DNA from: Mesorhizobium norvegicum
GTDB lineage: Bacteria > Pseudomonadota > Alphaproteobacteria > Rhizobiales > Rhizobiaceae
Direction: 5' to 3'
NCBI RefSeq assembly: GCF_004919685.1
Contig: NZ_SMYZ01000034.1
Location: 1 to 64,000 of the forward strand
DNA: 64,000 bases
Below, in pieces: positions 15,590 to 24,111 of the stretch (positions within the stretch are counted from its first letter, which is position 1; every line of letters begins with the position of its first letter). Below the pieces are notes generated by a model that saw nothing but the letters and a program-made list of their open reading frames with translations, had not been told where the DNA came from and made no database searches. The position numbers and the translations under genes are program-made.

Positions 15590-16156
15590 ATGACCCGGAT
15601 AATGCTCCCAAATCGACGGACGGTTATTCTCAGCGGCGTTTTCGGCGCCGCCACGCTGACCGGCTTTCTCAGGCAGCCGGATTTGGCAATCGCCGCCGAC
15701 GATCCGGAATTGGCCAAGCGTTTCAAGGATCTCAGCCAGAACGGCAACAGCACCTGCTCGGCCAAGTTCACGGAGTCGATCGCCACCATACCGGCGATGT
15801 CGCGCATCAAGGGCTCATGCTGCAGCCCAATGGAAATGAAGCGCTACGCCGAACAGGTGAAGGGCCTTACCAAATACCGCGCCATCGCGATGATCCCCAG
15901 CGACCCGTACGACATACCGGCGGCGACCGCGCAGCAGATGATGCCCTACTACGACCTGAAGCTCGCCGGCGACGAGCAGTCGGCCTACGACTATGCGATG
16001 GCCAATTCCGAGGAGAAAGGCCCCTGCTGCTGCCCATGCTGGCGCTGGAAGACGTATGGCGGGTTGGCGAAATACCTGATCCACGAGCATGGCTTCACCG
16101 GCAAGCAGATCGTCGACGTCTGGGACCTGTCAGACGGTTGCGGCGGGGGCATGTAA
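15590..16156 (+). CDS. Cys-rich exported protein of unknown function
   Basis: Protein of 188 residues that I cannot assign to a family. PNRRTVILSGVFGAATLTGF is a plausible twin-arginine signal. The mature part carries STCSAKF, SRIKGSCCSPMEMKRYAEQV, the striking KGPCCCPCWRWKTYGG and a terminal SDGCGGGM, nine Cys in all. A folded soluble protein is suggested by the even spacing of aromatic residues (MMPYYDLKL, YLIHEHGFTG). With CCC-P-C and CC pairs it is a candidate periplasmic metal binder, and a Tat route would allow metal loading in the cytoplasm. It lies between ccdA and cueR; AAAGGG is 8 bp before the ATG. Confidence 0.65.
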   Translation: MTRIMLPNRRTVILSGVFGAATLTGFLRQPDLAIAADDPELAKRFKDLSQNGNSTCSAKFTESIATIPAMSRIKGSCCSPMEMKRYAEQVKGLTKYRAIAMIPSDPYDIPAATAQQMMPYYDLKLAGDEQSAYDYAMANSEEKGPCCCPCWRWKTYGGLAKYLIHEHGFTGKQIVDVWDLSDGCGGGM

Positions 16157-16172
16157 AAATTAGGCCGGTGTG

Positions 16173-16203
16173 TTGACCTTCCATCAACCGGAAGCCTTAA
16201 CGT
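16173..16203 (+). promoter_or_regulatory. CueR-type promoter upstream of cueR
   Basis: TTGACC (16173-16178) and TAACGT (16198-16203) are separated by 19 bp, with TTCC-N7-GGAA symmetry in the spacer (CTTCC and GGAAG). This matches the layout of known CueR promoters (copA, cueO). It lies 26 bp before the cueR start, so it implies autoregulation. No second such site was seen before the multicopper oxidase gene. Confidence 0.7.
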
Positions 16204-16228
16204 CTGTGTGACACGGAGATTTCCCACG

Positions 16229-16627
16229 ATGAACATCGGTATTGCGTCCGAAAAGTCAGGTCTGCCCTCCAACACAATTCGGTACTACGAGGATATCGGC
16301 CTTTTGAGCCCGGCCCGGACGGACAATGGCTATCGCGATTATTCGATGGCCGATGTTCACCGACTGCGGTTTCTGCAGCGCTCTCGAAGCTTAGGGTTCT
16401 CGGTGGACGAGTGCCGCGAGTTGCTGTCGCTCTACCACGACAAGGAGCGCGAGAGCGCCGACGTCAAGGCAATTGCGCAAGCTAGGCTCATCGAGATCGA
16501 CAGGAAGATCGCCGAACTGGTCGGGTTGCGCGGCCTGCTTCACCATCTGGTCGAACACTGTCATGGCGACGAGCGGCCGGACTGCCCGATCATCGACGAA
16601 CTGGCAGGGGACGGCATGGTCCAGTGA
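16229..16627 (+). CDS. cueR: CueR-type Cu(I)-responsive MerR regulator
   Basis: Copper-sensing activator of 132 residues. MerR head: MNIGIASEKSGLPSNTIRYY, GYRDYSMADVHRLRFLQRSR. The C-terminal loop HCHGDERPDCPII has the C-x7-C pair that binds Cu(I), Ag(I) or Au(I) in CueR. The ATG at 16229 is used rather than the start 21 bp upstream because CGGAGAT lies before it and the MerR fold begins there. It ends the copper island. Confidence 0.92.
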   Translation: MNIGIASEKSGLPSNTIRYYEDIGLLSPARTDNGYRDYSMADVHRLRFLQRSRSLGFSVDECRELLSLYHDKERESADVKAIAQARLIEIDRKIAELVGLRGLLHHLVEHCHGDERPDCPIIDELAGDGMVQ

Positions 16628-16830
16628 GGCGGACTTGCAGAGCCGCACCCGCGGTCTCGTAGGCTTCGCTGGAGTCTTCTGAACGCCAGCCTCGCCTCAC
16701 GACGTAAAATTCAGTGGTCGGGATCCGAAAGGCTCCAACGGTGCGCTTGCGCAATAATGATTGCGTATTTGTACAAAGCAAAGCGTCTCCAACCGTATTC
16801 TGAGCAAGGGGGTGATCCGAGAGCCGCAAA

Positions 16831-16851
16831 TGTGCAACAAGCTGTTGCACA
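16831..16851. repeat. Perfect 21-bp palindrome before the excisionase-like gene
   Basis: TGTGCAACA (16831-16839), centre AGC, TGTTGCACA (16843-16851). The outer TGTGCA/TGCACA resembles the ends of LuxR-type tra boxes, but the spacing is 3 bp longer. It lies 21 bp before the HTH gene, so an operator is the simplest reading. No T-tract follows. Confidence 0.55.
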
Positions 16852-16872
16852 AGCCTGCTACCTATAGCTCCT

Positions 16873-17109
16873 GTGTCTGGCCCGAACTACTACCTCACTC
16901 CGGAAGAAGTCGTCGCTCGCTATCGCGGACGCCTGAGCGAAGGGACGCTTCGCAACTGGCGCTGCATGCGTATCGGACCCTCCTTCCTCAAAATCGGCAA
17001 AGCAATCCTCTACCCGAGCAGCGAGCTCGATCGCTGGGACAAATCGATCCTCGTGGTCTGCAGGCCCACACGCAAACTGCCGCTCGAAGAGGCGTCCCCA
17101 CTTGGGTAG
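16873..17109 (+). CDS. Excisionase-like helix-turn-helix protein
   Basis: Protein of 78 residues with one HTH_17/AlpA-type winged helix: YLTPEEVVARYRGRLSEGTL, RNWRCMRIGPSFLKIGKAIL, YPSSELDRWDKS. Such proteins act as recombination directionality factors or activators of integrative elements; in Mesorhizobium symbiosis islands the RDF is of this kind. The start is a GTG with no clear SD, so the true N-terminus is uncertain. No integrase or attachment site is visible nearby, so it may be a relic. Confidence 0.65.
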   Translation: MSGPNYYLTPEEVVARYRGRLSEGTLRNWRCMRIGPSFLKIGKAILYPSSELDRWDKSILVVCRPTRKLPLEEASPLG

Positions 17110-17329
17110 AAAGAATCTGTTCAAGTCCTCCGCTGGGTGCTGGCCCGAAAGATGAGCGTTCGGAATCCGTGGTTGATCGGGACGTCAGCGTATCGAGTCA
17201 ATGCGATCATGCCCAAGCGTGAAAGATCACAAGTGGTCACTCAAGACACGCCCCAGTTAACGGCCCCACCTTTCGACGGGCGCCACACAAGTATCTGATA
17301 TATATAACGATTACAGTCGGAGTGTTCTG

Positions 17330-17491
17330 ATGCACAATCACCCGTCAGGCGACCCGACACCATCACGAGCCGATATCGAGATGACGAAGGAGATCATCGA
17401 GACCGGCAAACGCCTGGGCATTGCCGTCCACGACCACATCATCATCGGGCGCAAAGGCCATTCCAGCATGAAGGGCCTGCTGCTGATCTGA
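17330..17491 (+). pseudogene. radC 3' fragment 1 (JAB/MPN domain end)
   Basis: The 53-residue frame is the C-terminal part of a RadC/JAB-domain protein. It begins at the metal-binding motif [14 protein letters not shown] (H-x-H-x7-S-x2-D) and continues through [20 protein letters not shown] to the usual ending SSMKGLLLI. Everything upstream of the motif is missing. Related but more decayed pieces lie at 27.3 and 41.2 kb. Confidence 0.8.
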
Positions 17492-17662
17492 CGGGCGTCG
17501 TCTCTCGGACCGACGTGCTTTGATGCATAACAATCCCGCTCGGCATCCACGGGCATTTTGGATCAAGTCCAGGCACGCTCCGGACATCTATTTCGCCGCC
17601 GGCCAAGGCGTTCGAACGCATCCGGTGACGGAACTTGCCCCACTGCGCCCCAATTGAATATT

Positions 17663-18544
17663 TCAGCCTTTAGAAACGCGGTTTACAACCGAAATGAAAT
17701 CCGCGACCAGCTTGTTTGGCGTGCCTCTGTGGCCGATGGCGATGACGCATTCGCGCATGTCGAGAATCGGCCTGAAGACCACGCCCGGCCGTGCGTAGTA
17801 TTGCGCGGTACTGTCGGCGGTGATGCTTATGCCGCGGCCGGAGGCCACCGCTTGAAGCTCGGATTCGACAGTGGCCGCCTCGAACACGACTTTCGCCGGC
17901 CTATCGATGCGGTAGTCATTGGCCAGCCAGTAGTCGCGCCATACACCCGCCACCGGCGCGGCAACGATCGGCTCGTCGAGTATGTCGTCGAGCATAACCG
18001 TTTCCTGCCGACTGAGGCGGTGCCCCGTTGGCAGGCACGCGACGCATTTCTCGCGTGCGATTTCGACAATGTCGATGCCGTCGAGATCGATCGGTGGCCG
18101 GATGATGCCACAATCGACCTTGCCGTCCCTCAAACCGGCAGTCGGATCCGAGAAATCAAACTCCTGCAGATGCAAGGTGGCCCCCGGACGAATTCGTTCG
18201 AACTCTCGAATGATCGCTGGAATGAACTGCACCGCGGTACCGATCATATAGCCGACGCGCAATTCGTTCTTGAGCACGAGTTGCAGCGACCTTGCCTCGA
18301 CATAAAATGCTTCGAGCGACTGGTTCAGCGTCCGCGCCCCGATCAACAGTTTTTCGCCGGATGGCGTCAGGCTGACGCTACGGGTTGTGCGTTCGAACAC
18401 TGGAAAGCCAAGGGTCTCCTCCAATTGGATGATGGTCTGTGACAGGGCTGGCTGCGAAACGCTCAGCTTTTCGGCAGCCCGCGCAAAGCTCCTCTCATTC
18501 GCGACGGCGATGAAGGAGCGAATGTGCCGGACCTGGATATTCAT
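17663..18544 (-). CDS. LysR-family regulator
   Basis: Transcription factor of 293 residues. The N-terminal HTH is plain (VRHIRSFIAVANERSFARAA, EKLSVSQPALSQTIIQLEET), followed by a periplasmic-binding-like effector domain (LRVGYMIGTAVQFIPAIIRE, GLRDGKVDCGIIRPP, AVASGRGISITADS). It is divergent from the class III aminotransferase gene with 90 bp between them, so it probably controls that gene and the importer behind it. ATG 18544 is preferred to a GTG nine bases further out. Confidence 0.9.
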   Translation of the reverse strand: MNIQVRHIRSFIAVANERSFARAAEKLSVSQPALSQTIIQLEETLGFPVFERTTRSVSLTPSGEKLLIGARTLNQSLEAFYVEARSLQLVLKNELRVGYMIGTAVQFIPAIIREFERIRPGATLHLQEFDFSDPTAGLRDGKVDCGIIRPPIDLDGIDIVEIAREKCVACLPTGHRLSRQETVMLDDILDEPIVAAPVAGVWRDYWLANDYRIDRPAKVVFEAATVESELQAVASGRGISITADSTAQYYARPGVVFRPILDMRECVIAIGHRGTPNKLVADFISVVNRVSKG

Positions 18545-18634
18545 AAGCGTCACGAATTAATCGTTCAGTTATTCGTCCTTGTTGTCAAGCGGTCCACGCC
18601 GATAATCGGCACATCCCAATAGGTGAGGTGAGCC

Positions 18635-19966
18635 ATGAATATCAGCCAGACAGACACGTCTCATTCTAGGAACATTTTGGAACAGGGTAAGCGGTCGCTG
18701 ATCCACGATCCATTGGGAGGCGACGAAGCAAAAATTACGCTGGTGCGCGCCAAGGGGTCGTATGTCTGGGACGACCAAGGCCGCCAATATCTCGACTGCA
18801 CCTCCCAGGCGTGGTCGAACAATCTCGGCGCCAATGATCCACGTGTGGTGGAAGCGGCGATCGCCCAGTTGCGCGAAATCACCCACGCCCGGCCGAACTT
18901 CAACACGATCCCACTGCTCAAGCTCACCGCGAAGCTGCGCGAGATCTCGCCCGGCGACTTGAATCGCATCGGCTACTGCCTGCACGGCAGCCTGGCCGTC
19001 GAAATGGCCATGAAGCTTGCGTTCAAGAACAAGCCTGGTCGCCACAACATCATCGTGCTGCAGGACGCCTATCATGGTCGTTCGCTGACCACGATGGCGG
19101 CGAGCTGGCCGCACCCAAACAACCCTTTCCTGGCAATCCAGCCGCGCTTCACCCGTGTGCCGCATCCGGATCCCTATCGTCCGCGGCTGGGCATGGATGT
19201 CGAGATGGAATCAAAACTCTGTCTACGACTGCTGGAAGAGACGATCCACAAGGGCGTCGATGGCGGTGTCGTCGCCATCATGATGGAGCCGATCCCTGGC
19301 AATGGCGGCCACATCGATCTGCCGCTGTCCTTCCTGAGAGGCGTGCGCGACATTTGCGACCGGCACGACATCATCCTGATCTGGGACGAGATCCAGAGTT
19401 GCTTTGGCCGCACAGGTGCAATGTTCGCGGCCGATTATTTCGGCATCGTTCCCGACATCATGACCTTCGGCAAGGGCATCAGCGGAGGTTTCCCGTTGGC
19501 CGGCATCTTGGCGAGCGAACGATTGACCGGTTTCGAATCGGGCGAGGATGCGCTGACCTTCGGTCAGTTTCCGGTCGCGATGGCGGCGGCCGTCGCCACG
19601 ATCGACGCGATCATTGCCGACGATCTGTGCGGTAAGGCACGCGACCACGGCGCCTTTGCAACACAGCGGCTCCACGAAATGGCGGATCGCCGCAAGCTGA
19701 TTGGCGATATCCGCGGCCCTGGCCTGTTCGTCTCGCTCGAACTCGTCAAAGACCGGGTCAGCAAAGAGCCAGCCACAAAGGCTGCCTCGGAAGTCTACCG
19801 GCGCGGTCTCGAGAAGGGCGTGCTCTTTGGCGAAAGCCGCTATGCCGGCCTCGGCAACCTGATCAAGGTGAAGCCACCGCTAGACTGCACGCATGAAGAC
19901 ATGTCGCACGCACTCGACGTGCTCGACGATGTGCTCGGCTCGATCGAGGCCGACGGAATCGCTTAA
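18635..19966 (+). CDS. Class III PLP-dependent aminotransferase
   Basis: Cytoplasmic omega-amino-acid or diamine transaminase of 443 residues. Fold type I landmarks: YLDCTSQAWSNNLGANDPRV, LQDAYHGRSLTTM, the Asp that contacts the PLP ring in LIWDEIQSCFGRTG, and the PLP-binding Lys in TFGKGISGGFPLAGI. Next to a polyamine-type importer, the likely substrate is a polyamine, GABA or a related amine, but the exact substrate cannot be read from sequence. SD AGGTGAGGTGA precedes the ATG. Confidence 0.9.
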   Translation: MNISQTDTSHSRNILEQGKRSLIHDPLGGDEAKITLVRAKGSYVWDDQGRQYLDCTSQAWSNNLGANDPRVVEAAIAQLREITHARPNFNTIPLLKLTAKLREISPGDLNRIGYCLHGSLAVEMAMKLAFKNKPGRHNIIVLQDAYHGRSLTTMAASWPHPNNPFLAIQPRFTRVPHPDPYRPRLGMDVEMESKLCLRLLEETIHKGVDGGVVAIMMEPIPGNGGHIDLPLSFLRGVRDICDRHDIILIWDEIQSCFGRTGAMFAADYFGIVPDIMTFGKGISGGFPLAGILASERLTGFESGEDALTFGQFPVAMAAAVATIDAIIADDLCGKARDHGAFATQRLHEMADRRKLIGDIRGPGLFVSLELVKDRVSKEPATKAASEVYRRGLEKGVLFGESRYAGLGNLIKVKPPLDCTHEDMSHALDVLDDVLGSIEADGIA

Positions 19967-20034
19967 CCGTCAACACGAGCCGGAACGATCAGGAGGATCA
20001 GACCAGCCTCAACGCATGCAACAGACCATGAAAA

Positions 20035-20052
20035 TTAGTACGCAGATACTAA
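20035..20052. promoter_or_regulatory. Inverted repeat before the polyamine-binding protein gene
   Basis: TTAGTA (20035-20040), CGCAGA, TACTAA (20047-20052): perfect 6-bp arms with a 6-bp centre, 19 bp before the ATG of the binding-protein gene. It could be an operator of the upstream LysR or of another regulator; no protein can be assigned. Confidence 0.35.
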
Positions 20053-20071
20053 CATCGAAAAGGGGAACACT

Positions 20072-21220
20072 ATGCAGGAAAAAAAGATTAGCAGACGGAC
20101 CGTCCTGGCCGCCGGTGCTGGCGCCGCACTTTGCATGCCGTTCATCCGGCCCGCCTGGGCGCAGACGCAGACGGTGCGGGCGCTGATGTGGGAGGCCTAT
20201 GTCCTTCCCGATGTCGTTTCGAAGTTCGAGGAAGAGAACAACGTCAAGTTTGTCGCCACTTTCTTCGATGGCAATTCCGAAGCCTATAACAAGCTGCGCG
20301 TCGGCGGCGCCAAGGAATTCGATCTGGTCCAGGCCGATGGCTTCTGGCCGCAGCTCTATTTTCGAGACGGACTGATCCGCAGTGTCGACTACGCACACGT
20401 GCCGAGCGCGGCAAACTACCTTCCGGAATTCCATGCCGAGAAGTTCAAGGTGCTGACCGACCCGGCATCCGGCAGTAAGATCGGCTATCCGTTTTGCTGG
20501 GGCGCCTATGGGATCACGTACAACGCGGCAGTCGTCGCGCCGGAGAAGACGGGTACGATTGAATGCATGTTCGATCCCGCCCTGTCAGGCCAGCTGTCCA
20601 CCAGCGCGCGTTTCGAGGAAAACATCGCCCTGGCGGCATTGTTGGTGACGCACCGGTTGGGCTCGCGCGAGAAACCTCGCCCGGATGGAAAGCCTTTCAA
20701 CCCGTATGTCCTGACCGATGAGGAACTTGACGGTGTCAAGAAATTGCTGATCGAACAGAAGGCGCTGCTTCTGACCCGCTATCAGGACAACCCGACATTG
20801 TTCCAGCTTTTGCAGAGTGGCGCCGTCGTCGCGGCGACCGAGTTCGCACAGGTGTTCCGCCAACTTCTGACGGCCAAGGACGGCAACCCGAAGCAGGATT
20901 TCCGCCATACGCTCAAAATGAAGGAAGGCGGGCTGGGCTGGGTCGACACGTGGCTTGTAACGTCCGGTGTCGAGGATGGCCCCAGGCTCGACTTGTGCAA
21001 CAAGTTCATCGACAGGATGATCTCGTCGGAGATCATGAAGCGGATCGGCGAGGTGGCCGGCTGCTCTACCACCATCGATCTCAGGGCGATCTCGACTGAG
21101 GAAGAACGCAAGCTCTATCTGATGGACCGTTCGAGCGAGATCTCGGACCTTTTCATGTTCGACCAACCATCCTCTCCCGAGAAATGGGAGCGAGTGTGGT
21201 CTAACGTCCAGGCAGCCTAA
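20072..21220 (+). CDS. ABC transporter substrate-binding protein, PotD/spermidine-putrescine type
   Basis: Periplasmic binding protein of 382 residues with a twin-arginine signal (ISRRTVLAAGAGAALCMPFI, cleavage after AWA). The PotD-like features are VRALMWEAYVLPDVVSKFEE, GGAKEFDLVQADGFWPQLYF and GYPFCWGAYGITYNA. It heads an importer operon (binding protein, ATPase, two permeases) behind an aminotransferase; polyamines or related amino compounds are the probable cargo. SD AAGGGGAA lies 6 bp before the ATG. A strong hairpin follows it. Confidence 0.9.
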   Translation: MQEKKISRRTVLAAGAGAALCMPFIRPAWAQTQTVRALMWEAYVLPDVVSKFEEENNVKFVATFFDGNSEAYNKLRVGGAKEFDLVQADGFWPQLYFRDGLIRSVDYAHVPSAANYLPEFHAEKFKVLTDPASGSKIGYPFCWGAYGITYNAAVVAPEKTGTIECMFDPALSGQLSTSARFEENIALAALLVTHRLGSREKPRPDGKPFNPYVLTDEELDGVKKLLIEQKALLLTRYQDNPTLFQLLQSGAVVAATEFAQVFRQLLTAKDGNPKQDFRHTLKMKEGGLGWVDTWLVTSGVEDGPRLDLCNKFIDRMISSEIMKRIGEVAGCSTTIDLRAISTEEERKLYLMDRSSEISDLFMFDQPSSPEKWERVWSNVQAA

Positions 21221-21243
21221 CTCTTCCCAAGCGATGACGGTAT

Positions 21244-21273
21244 CCTCCGGCGGGGCTTTTGCCCTGCCGGAGG
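21244..21273 (+). other. Intercistronic RNA hairpin after the binding-protein gene
   Basis: CCTCCGGCGGGGC (21244-21256), loop TTTT, GCCCTGCCGGAGG (21261-21273): a 13-bp stem with one G-U pair and no T-tract. It sits between binding protein and ATPase, where such stems usually protect the upstream message and give the binding protein higher expression. Confidence 0.6.
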
Positions 21274-21303
21274 ACCACGGCCCTCAATGTCAGGTGTTCC
21301 AAC

Positions 21304-22395
21304 ATGTACCAGAGCCAAAACGGCACCGACGCCCCCTACATCCGGATTGCCAATATTTCGCGTCAATATGGCCAAGTCCGCGCGCTGCACGATCTCAGCA
21401 TCGATATCGACAAGCACGAGTTCATCGCCATTCTTGGTCCCAGCGGCTCGGGCAAGAGCACGCTGCTCAGGCTGATTGCGGGACTTGACCGGCCCACTGC
21501 GGGACGCATTTTTTTCGACGGCGCCGACGTCACAGACCTGCCACCGCACAAACGCGGCATCGGGATGGTGTTTCAGGAATTCCTGTTGTTTCCGCATCGC
21601 ACCGTTCGCGAAAATCTGGCCTTCCCGCTGCGGATGACCAAGCAGCCGCCGAAGATGATCCTCGAGCGCCTGGACTGGGCCGAGTCCATATTGTCGCTTA
21701 ACGGACTGATGGACAGATACCCCAATCAACTTTCCGGCGGCCAGCAGCAGCGCGTCGCGCTCGGCCGTGGATTGGTCACCCACCCCACCCTCTTGCTGCT
21801 CGATGAGCCGCTCGCCAATCTCGACCGTGAATTGCGCAACGAAATGGAAGTGGAAATCCGCCGCTATCAAAAGCAACTCGGAATCCCTTTCGTCTATGTG
21901 ACCCACAATCAGGAGGAAGCGCTGTCGATGAGCGACCGCGTCGCCGTGATCAACGGTGGCAAGCTCGAAGCCCTCGGCGAACGGCAGTTGATCTACGACC
22001 ATCCGCCGACGCCTTTCGTCGCGCGCTTCGTTGGCAAGTCGACACGCTTTGATGGGGCGTTCGATGCAGCCTCCAAGAGGGTCGATCTGCAGCGTTACAA
22101 CTATTCTTTCCCCTATGAAGAGGTTGCCGAGCGCAAGGGCAACGCCCGCGTCGAGGTCTTCGTCAAGAACGAGCGCTTCGAACTGTTGCCATCAAGATCG
22201 GGGGGAGCCGGCATTCCCTGCACTGTCGCCGACGTGGTTCTGAGAGGACCCTTCGTGGAATACATCCTCGAAACCGAGGCCGACGAGCGCATTATCGCCG
22301 TGCAGCCCAAGAGAGAGGAACCTCTGGCACTCGGAACCAAGCTTTCGCTGTCGTGGAACCCCTCACAGTGCCACGTATTTCCGGCAGGGAGGTGA
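21304..22395 (+). CDS. ABC transporter ATPase, PotA type
   Basis: Cytoplasmic ATPase of 363 residues for the polyamine-type importer. Walker A GPSGSGKST, Q-loop GMVFQEFLLFPH, signature LSGGQQQRVALGRG, Walker B LLLLDEPLANLD and H-loop VTHNQEEA are present, followed by a C-terminal TOBE domain (FVKNERFELLP, ERIIAVQPKREEP). ATG 21304 is used because the ABC domain starts soon after; an in-frame TTG at 21259 lies in the hairpin. It ends 1 bp before the permease start. Confidence 0.92.
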   Translation: MYQSQNGTDAPYIRIANISRQYGQVRALHDLSIDIDKHEFIAILGPSGSGKSTLLRLIAGLDRPTAGRIFFDGADVTDLPPHKRGIGMVFQEFLLFPHRTVRENLAFPLRMTKQPPKMILERLDWAESILSLNGLMDRYPNQLSGGQQQRVALGRGLVTHPTLLLLDEPLANLDRELRNEMEVEIRRYQKQLGIPFVYVTHNQEEALSMSDRVAVINGGKLEALGERQLIYDHPPTPFVARFVGKSTRFDGAFDAASKRVDLQRYNYSFPYEEVAERKGNARVEVFVKNERFELLPSRSGGAGIPCTVADVVLRGPFVEYILETEADERIIAVQPKREEPLALGTKLSLSWNPSQCHVFPAGR

Positions 22396-23268
22396 ATGAT
22401 GTCCGAGGCCGAAAATAGGCTTAACAGGCGCCTGTTCCTGCACATACCAACCGTCTTCCTGGTCATCTTCTTCGTCCTGCCTTTGATCGCACTGGTCGTT
22501 TTGAGCTTCTGGCAAACCGAGAACTACAAAATCGTCCGAGAATGGACGGCGATGAACTATGTGACGCTCGCGACCGAGCCGGCTTATTTCATTTTCTTCA
22601 TACGTTCGCTGTTCATGGCGATCTTCGTTTCAGTATTCTCGGTCGTCGTCTCCTGGCCGATCGCCTTCTTCATCGTGCGCTACGGGGGTCGCTACAAGCT
22701 GATCCTTTCGCTGTTGCTTGCCGTGCCGTTCCTCTCTGGCGAAGTGCTGCGCCTTATCGCCTTGCAAGGCATGTTGGGGCCGACCGGCCTGGTCAACGGG
22801 GTGCTTTTGAAGCTAGGGGCCGCACCGCTGCGTTTTATCATGTATTCGAATTCGGCCACCTTCATCGCATTGGTCTATCTCTACCTGCCTATGGTGGTGA
22901 CGACAGTCTATTTGTCGCTCTTGAATTTCGACTTCCGGCTGGCGAGCGCGGCAAGCGCCTGCGGTGCAAACCGTTTCCGGATATTCTCAGAGATCGTCTG
23001 GCCACTCAATCTGTCGGGCACAATCGTCGGGTTCCTCCTCTGCTTCATCCCGACGCTGTCGGCCGCGCTGGCGCCCCGCTTTCTCGGTGGTCCTAACGGC
23101 GTCCTTTACGGCATGTCGATCGCGCAGCAGTTCGGCGAGTCCGGCACATGGGCGCTCGGCGCCGCCATGGGTGTCGTGCTCTTCTTGTTTTCGATGCTGG
23201 TGCTCGGCGTCTTCAGCCTCGGAATCGACCTGCGCCGCACGGGCTTCACCGGAATGGGACGACAGTGA
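22396..23268 (+). CDS. ABC transporter permease, PotB type
   Basis: Inner-membrane permease of 290 residues with six predicted helices (LHIPTVFLVIFFVLPLIALV at the start). The cytoplasmic EAA loop is LASAASACGANRFRIFSEIV. SD AGGGAGG precedes paired ATGs; the first is used. It forms the membrane channel with the next gene, whose start overlaps its stop by one base. Confidence 0.9.
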   Translation: MMSEAENRLNRRLFLHIPTVFLVIFFVLPLIALVVLSFWQTENYKIVREWTAMNYVTLATEPAYFIFFIRSLFMAIFVSVFSVVVSWPIAFFIVRYGGRYKLILSLLLAVPFLSGEVLRLIALQGMLGPTGLVNGVLLKLGAAPLRFIMYSNSATFIALVYLYLPMVVTTVYLSLLNFDFRLASAASACGANRFRIFSEIVWPLNLSGTIVGFLLCFIPTLSAALAPRFLGGPNGVLYGMSIAQQFGESGTWALGAAMGVVLFLFSMLVLGVFSLGIDLRRTGFTGMGRQ

Positions 23269-24077
23269 TGTATGCACAGGCAAGCAATGAAAGGCTGACG
23301 AAATGGCTGATGGGCGCAATCCTGGTAGTAGCCTATGCGTTCCTCTACATGCCGATCGTCCACATCCTGTTCGCCTCGCTGTCGAGTCGGCCGAACTTTC
23401 CCTATCCTCCGGAATTCGACTATGGGAGCTACATCAGGCTCTACACCAATACTGTGTACCAGGACGCATTCCTGAACAGCTTGATCATCGCGACCTGTAC
23501 GTCGATCCTTTCGACAGTCCTGGGATTCCTGGCAACGGTAGGGGTGTTGCGGTTCGGGGGGCGTAACGCCCTCCTCTACGCGGCCTTCTTTGCGGGCCCT
23601 TTGTTCGTATCCGAGATACTGCTCGGCATCTCGTCCATGTCGCTCTACTATCTGGTCTTCGAACTGCAGGGCAACATGGTCACCGCCATCATCGCCAATT
23701 CGGTGCATTGCTTCTCGTTCTGTTTCCTGATCATGGCCGCCCTGCTCTACCGCTATGATTGGCGCATGAACGAGGCAGCTGTGGTCTGTGGCGCATCGCC
23801 GGCACGCGCCTTCTATGAGGTGATGCTTCCGCTGACTTGGTCGGGCATATTGGGCAGCCTGATCGTAGCCTTCGTGCTGTCGCTCAATGGCCTGGACATT
23901 TCGTTCTATTTGCTCGGCGCCACGCCTACCATGCCATCGGTCGCTTGGGGCGCACTGCGCTATGGCGTCAAGCCGGAACTCTATGCGCTTTCCTCGATCA
24001 TCAACATTCTGGTATTTGCCGCGATCGCGGTGCTTTATCTCGTCGCCCGGTCGGACAGAAAACAGCAGGTCGAGTGA
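23268..24077 (+). CDS. ABC transporter permease, PotC type
   Basis: Second permease of the importer, 269 residues. N-terminal helix LMGAILVVAYAFLYMPIVHI; EAA loop MNEAAVVCGASPARAFYEVM followed by LPLTWSGILGSL. ATG 23268 shares its A with the TGA of the preceding gene; the longer frame from 23148 is an overlap with PotB and is discarded. A decayed copy of its last third lies just downstream. Confidence 0.9.
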   Translation: MYAQASNERLTKWLMGAILVVAYAFLYMPIVHILFASLSSRPNFPYPPEFDYGSYIRLYTNTVYQDAFLNSLIIATCTSILSTVLGFLATVGVLRFGGRNALLYAAFFAGPLFVSEILLGISSMSLYYLVFELQGNMVTAIIANSVHCFSFCFLIMAALLYRYDWRMNEAAVVCGASPARAFYEVMLPLTWSGILGSLIVAFVLSLNGLDISFYLLGATPTMPSVAWGALRYGVKPELYALSSIINILVFAAIAVLYLVARSDRKQQVE

Positions 24078-24111
24078 CATGTCATGCTTGTGGTGCCTTC
24101 GAAATTCGGGG

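Noticed and set aside
16761..17222. 153-codon plus-strand frame across the palindrome and HTH gene
   Set aside because: It overlaps the HTH_17 gene in another frame, has no motif, and would run through the 21-bp palindrome.
16628..17660. Complete integrative element with integrase and attachment sites
   Set aside because: Only an excisionase-like gene and a radC fragment are present; no integrase or direct-repeat attachment site could be seen.
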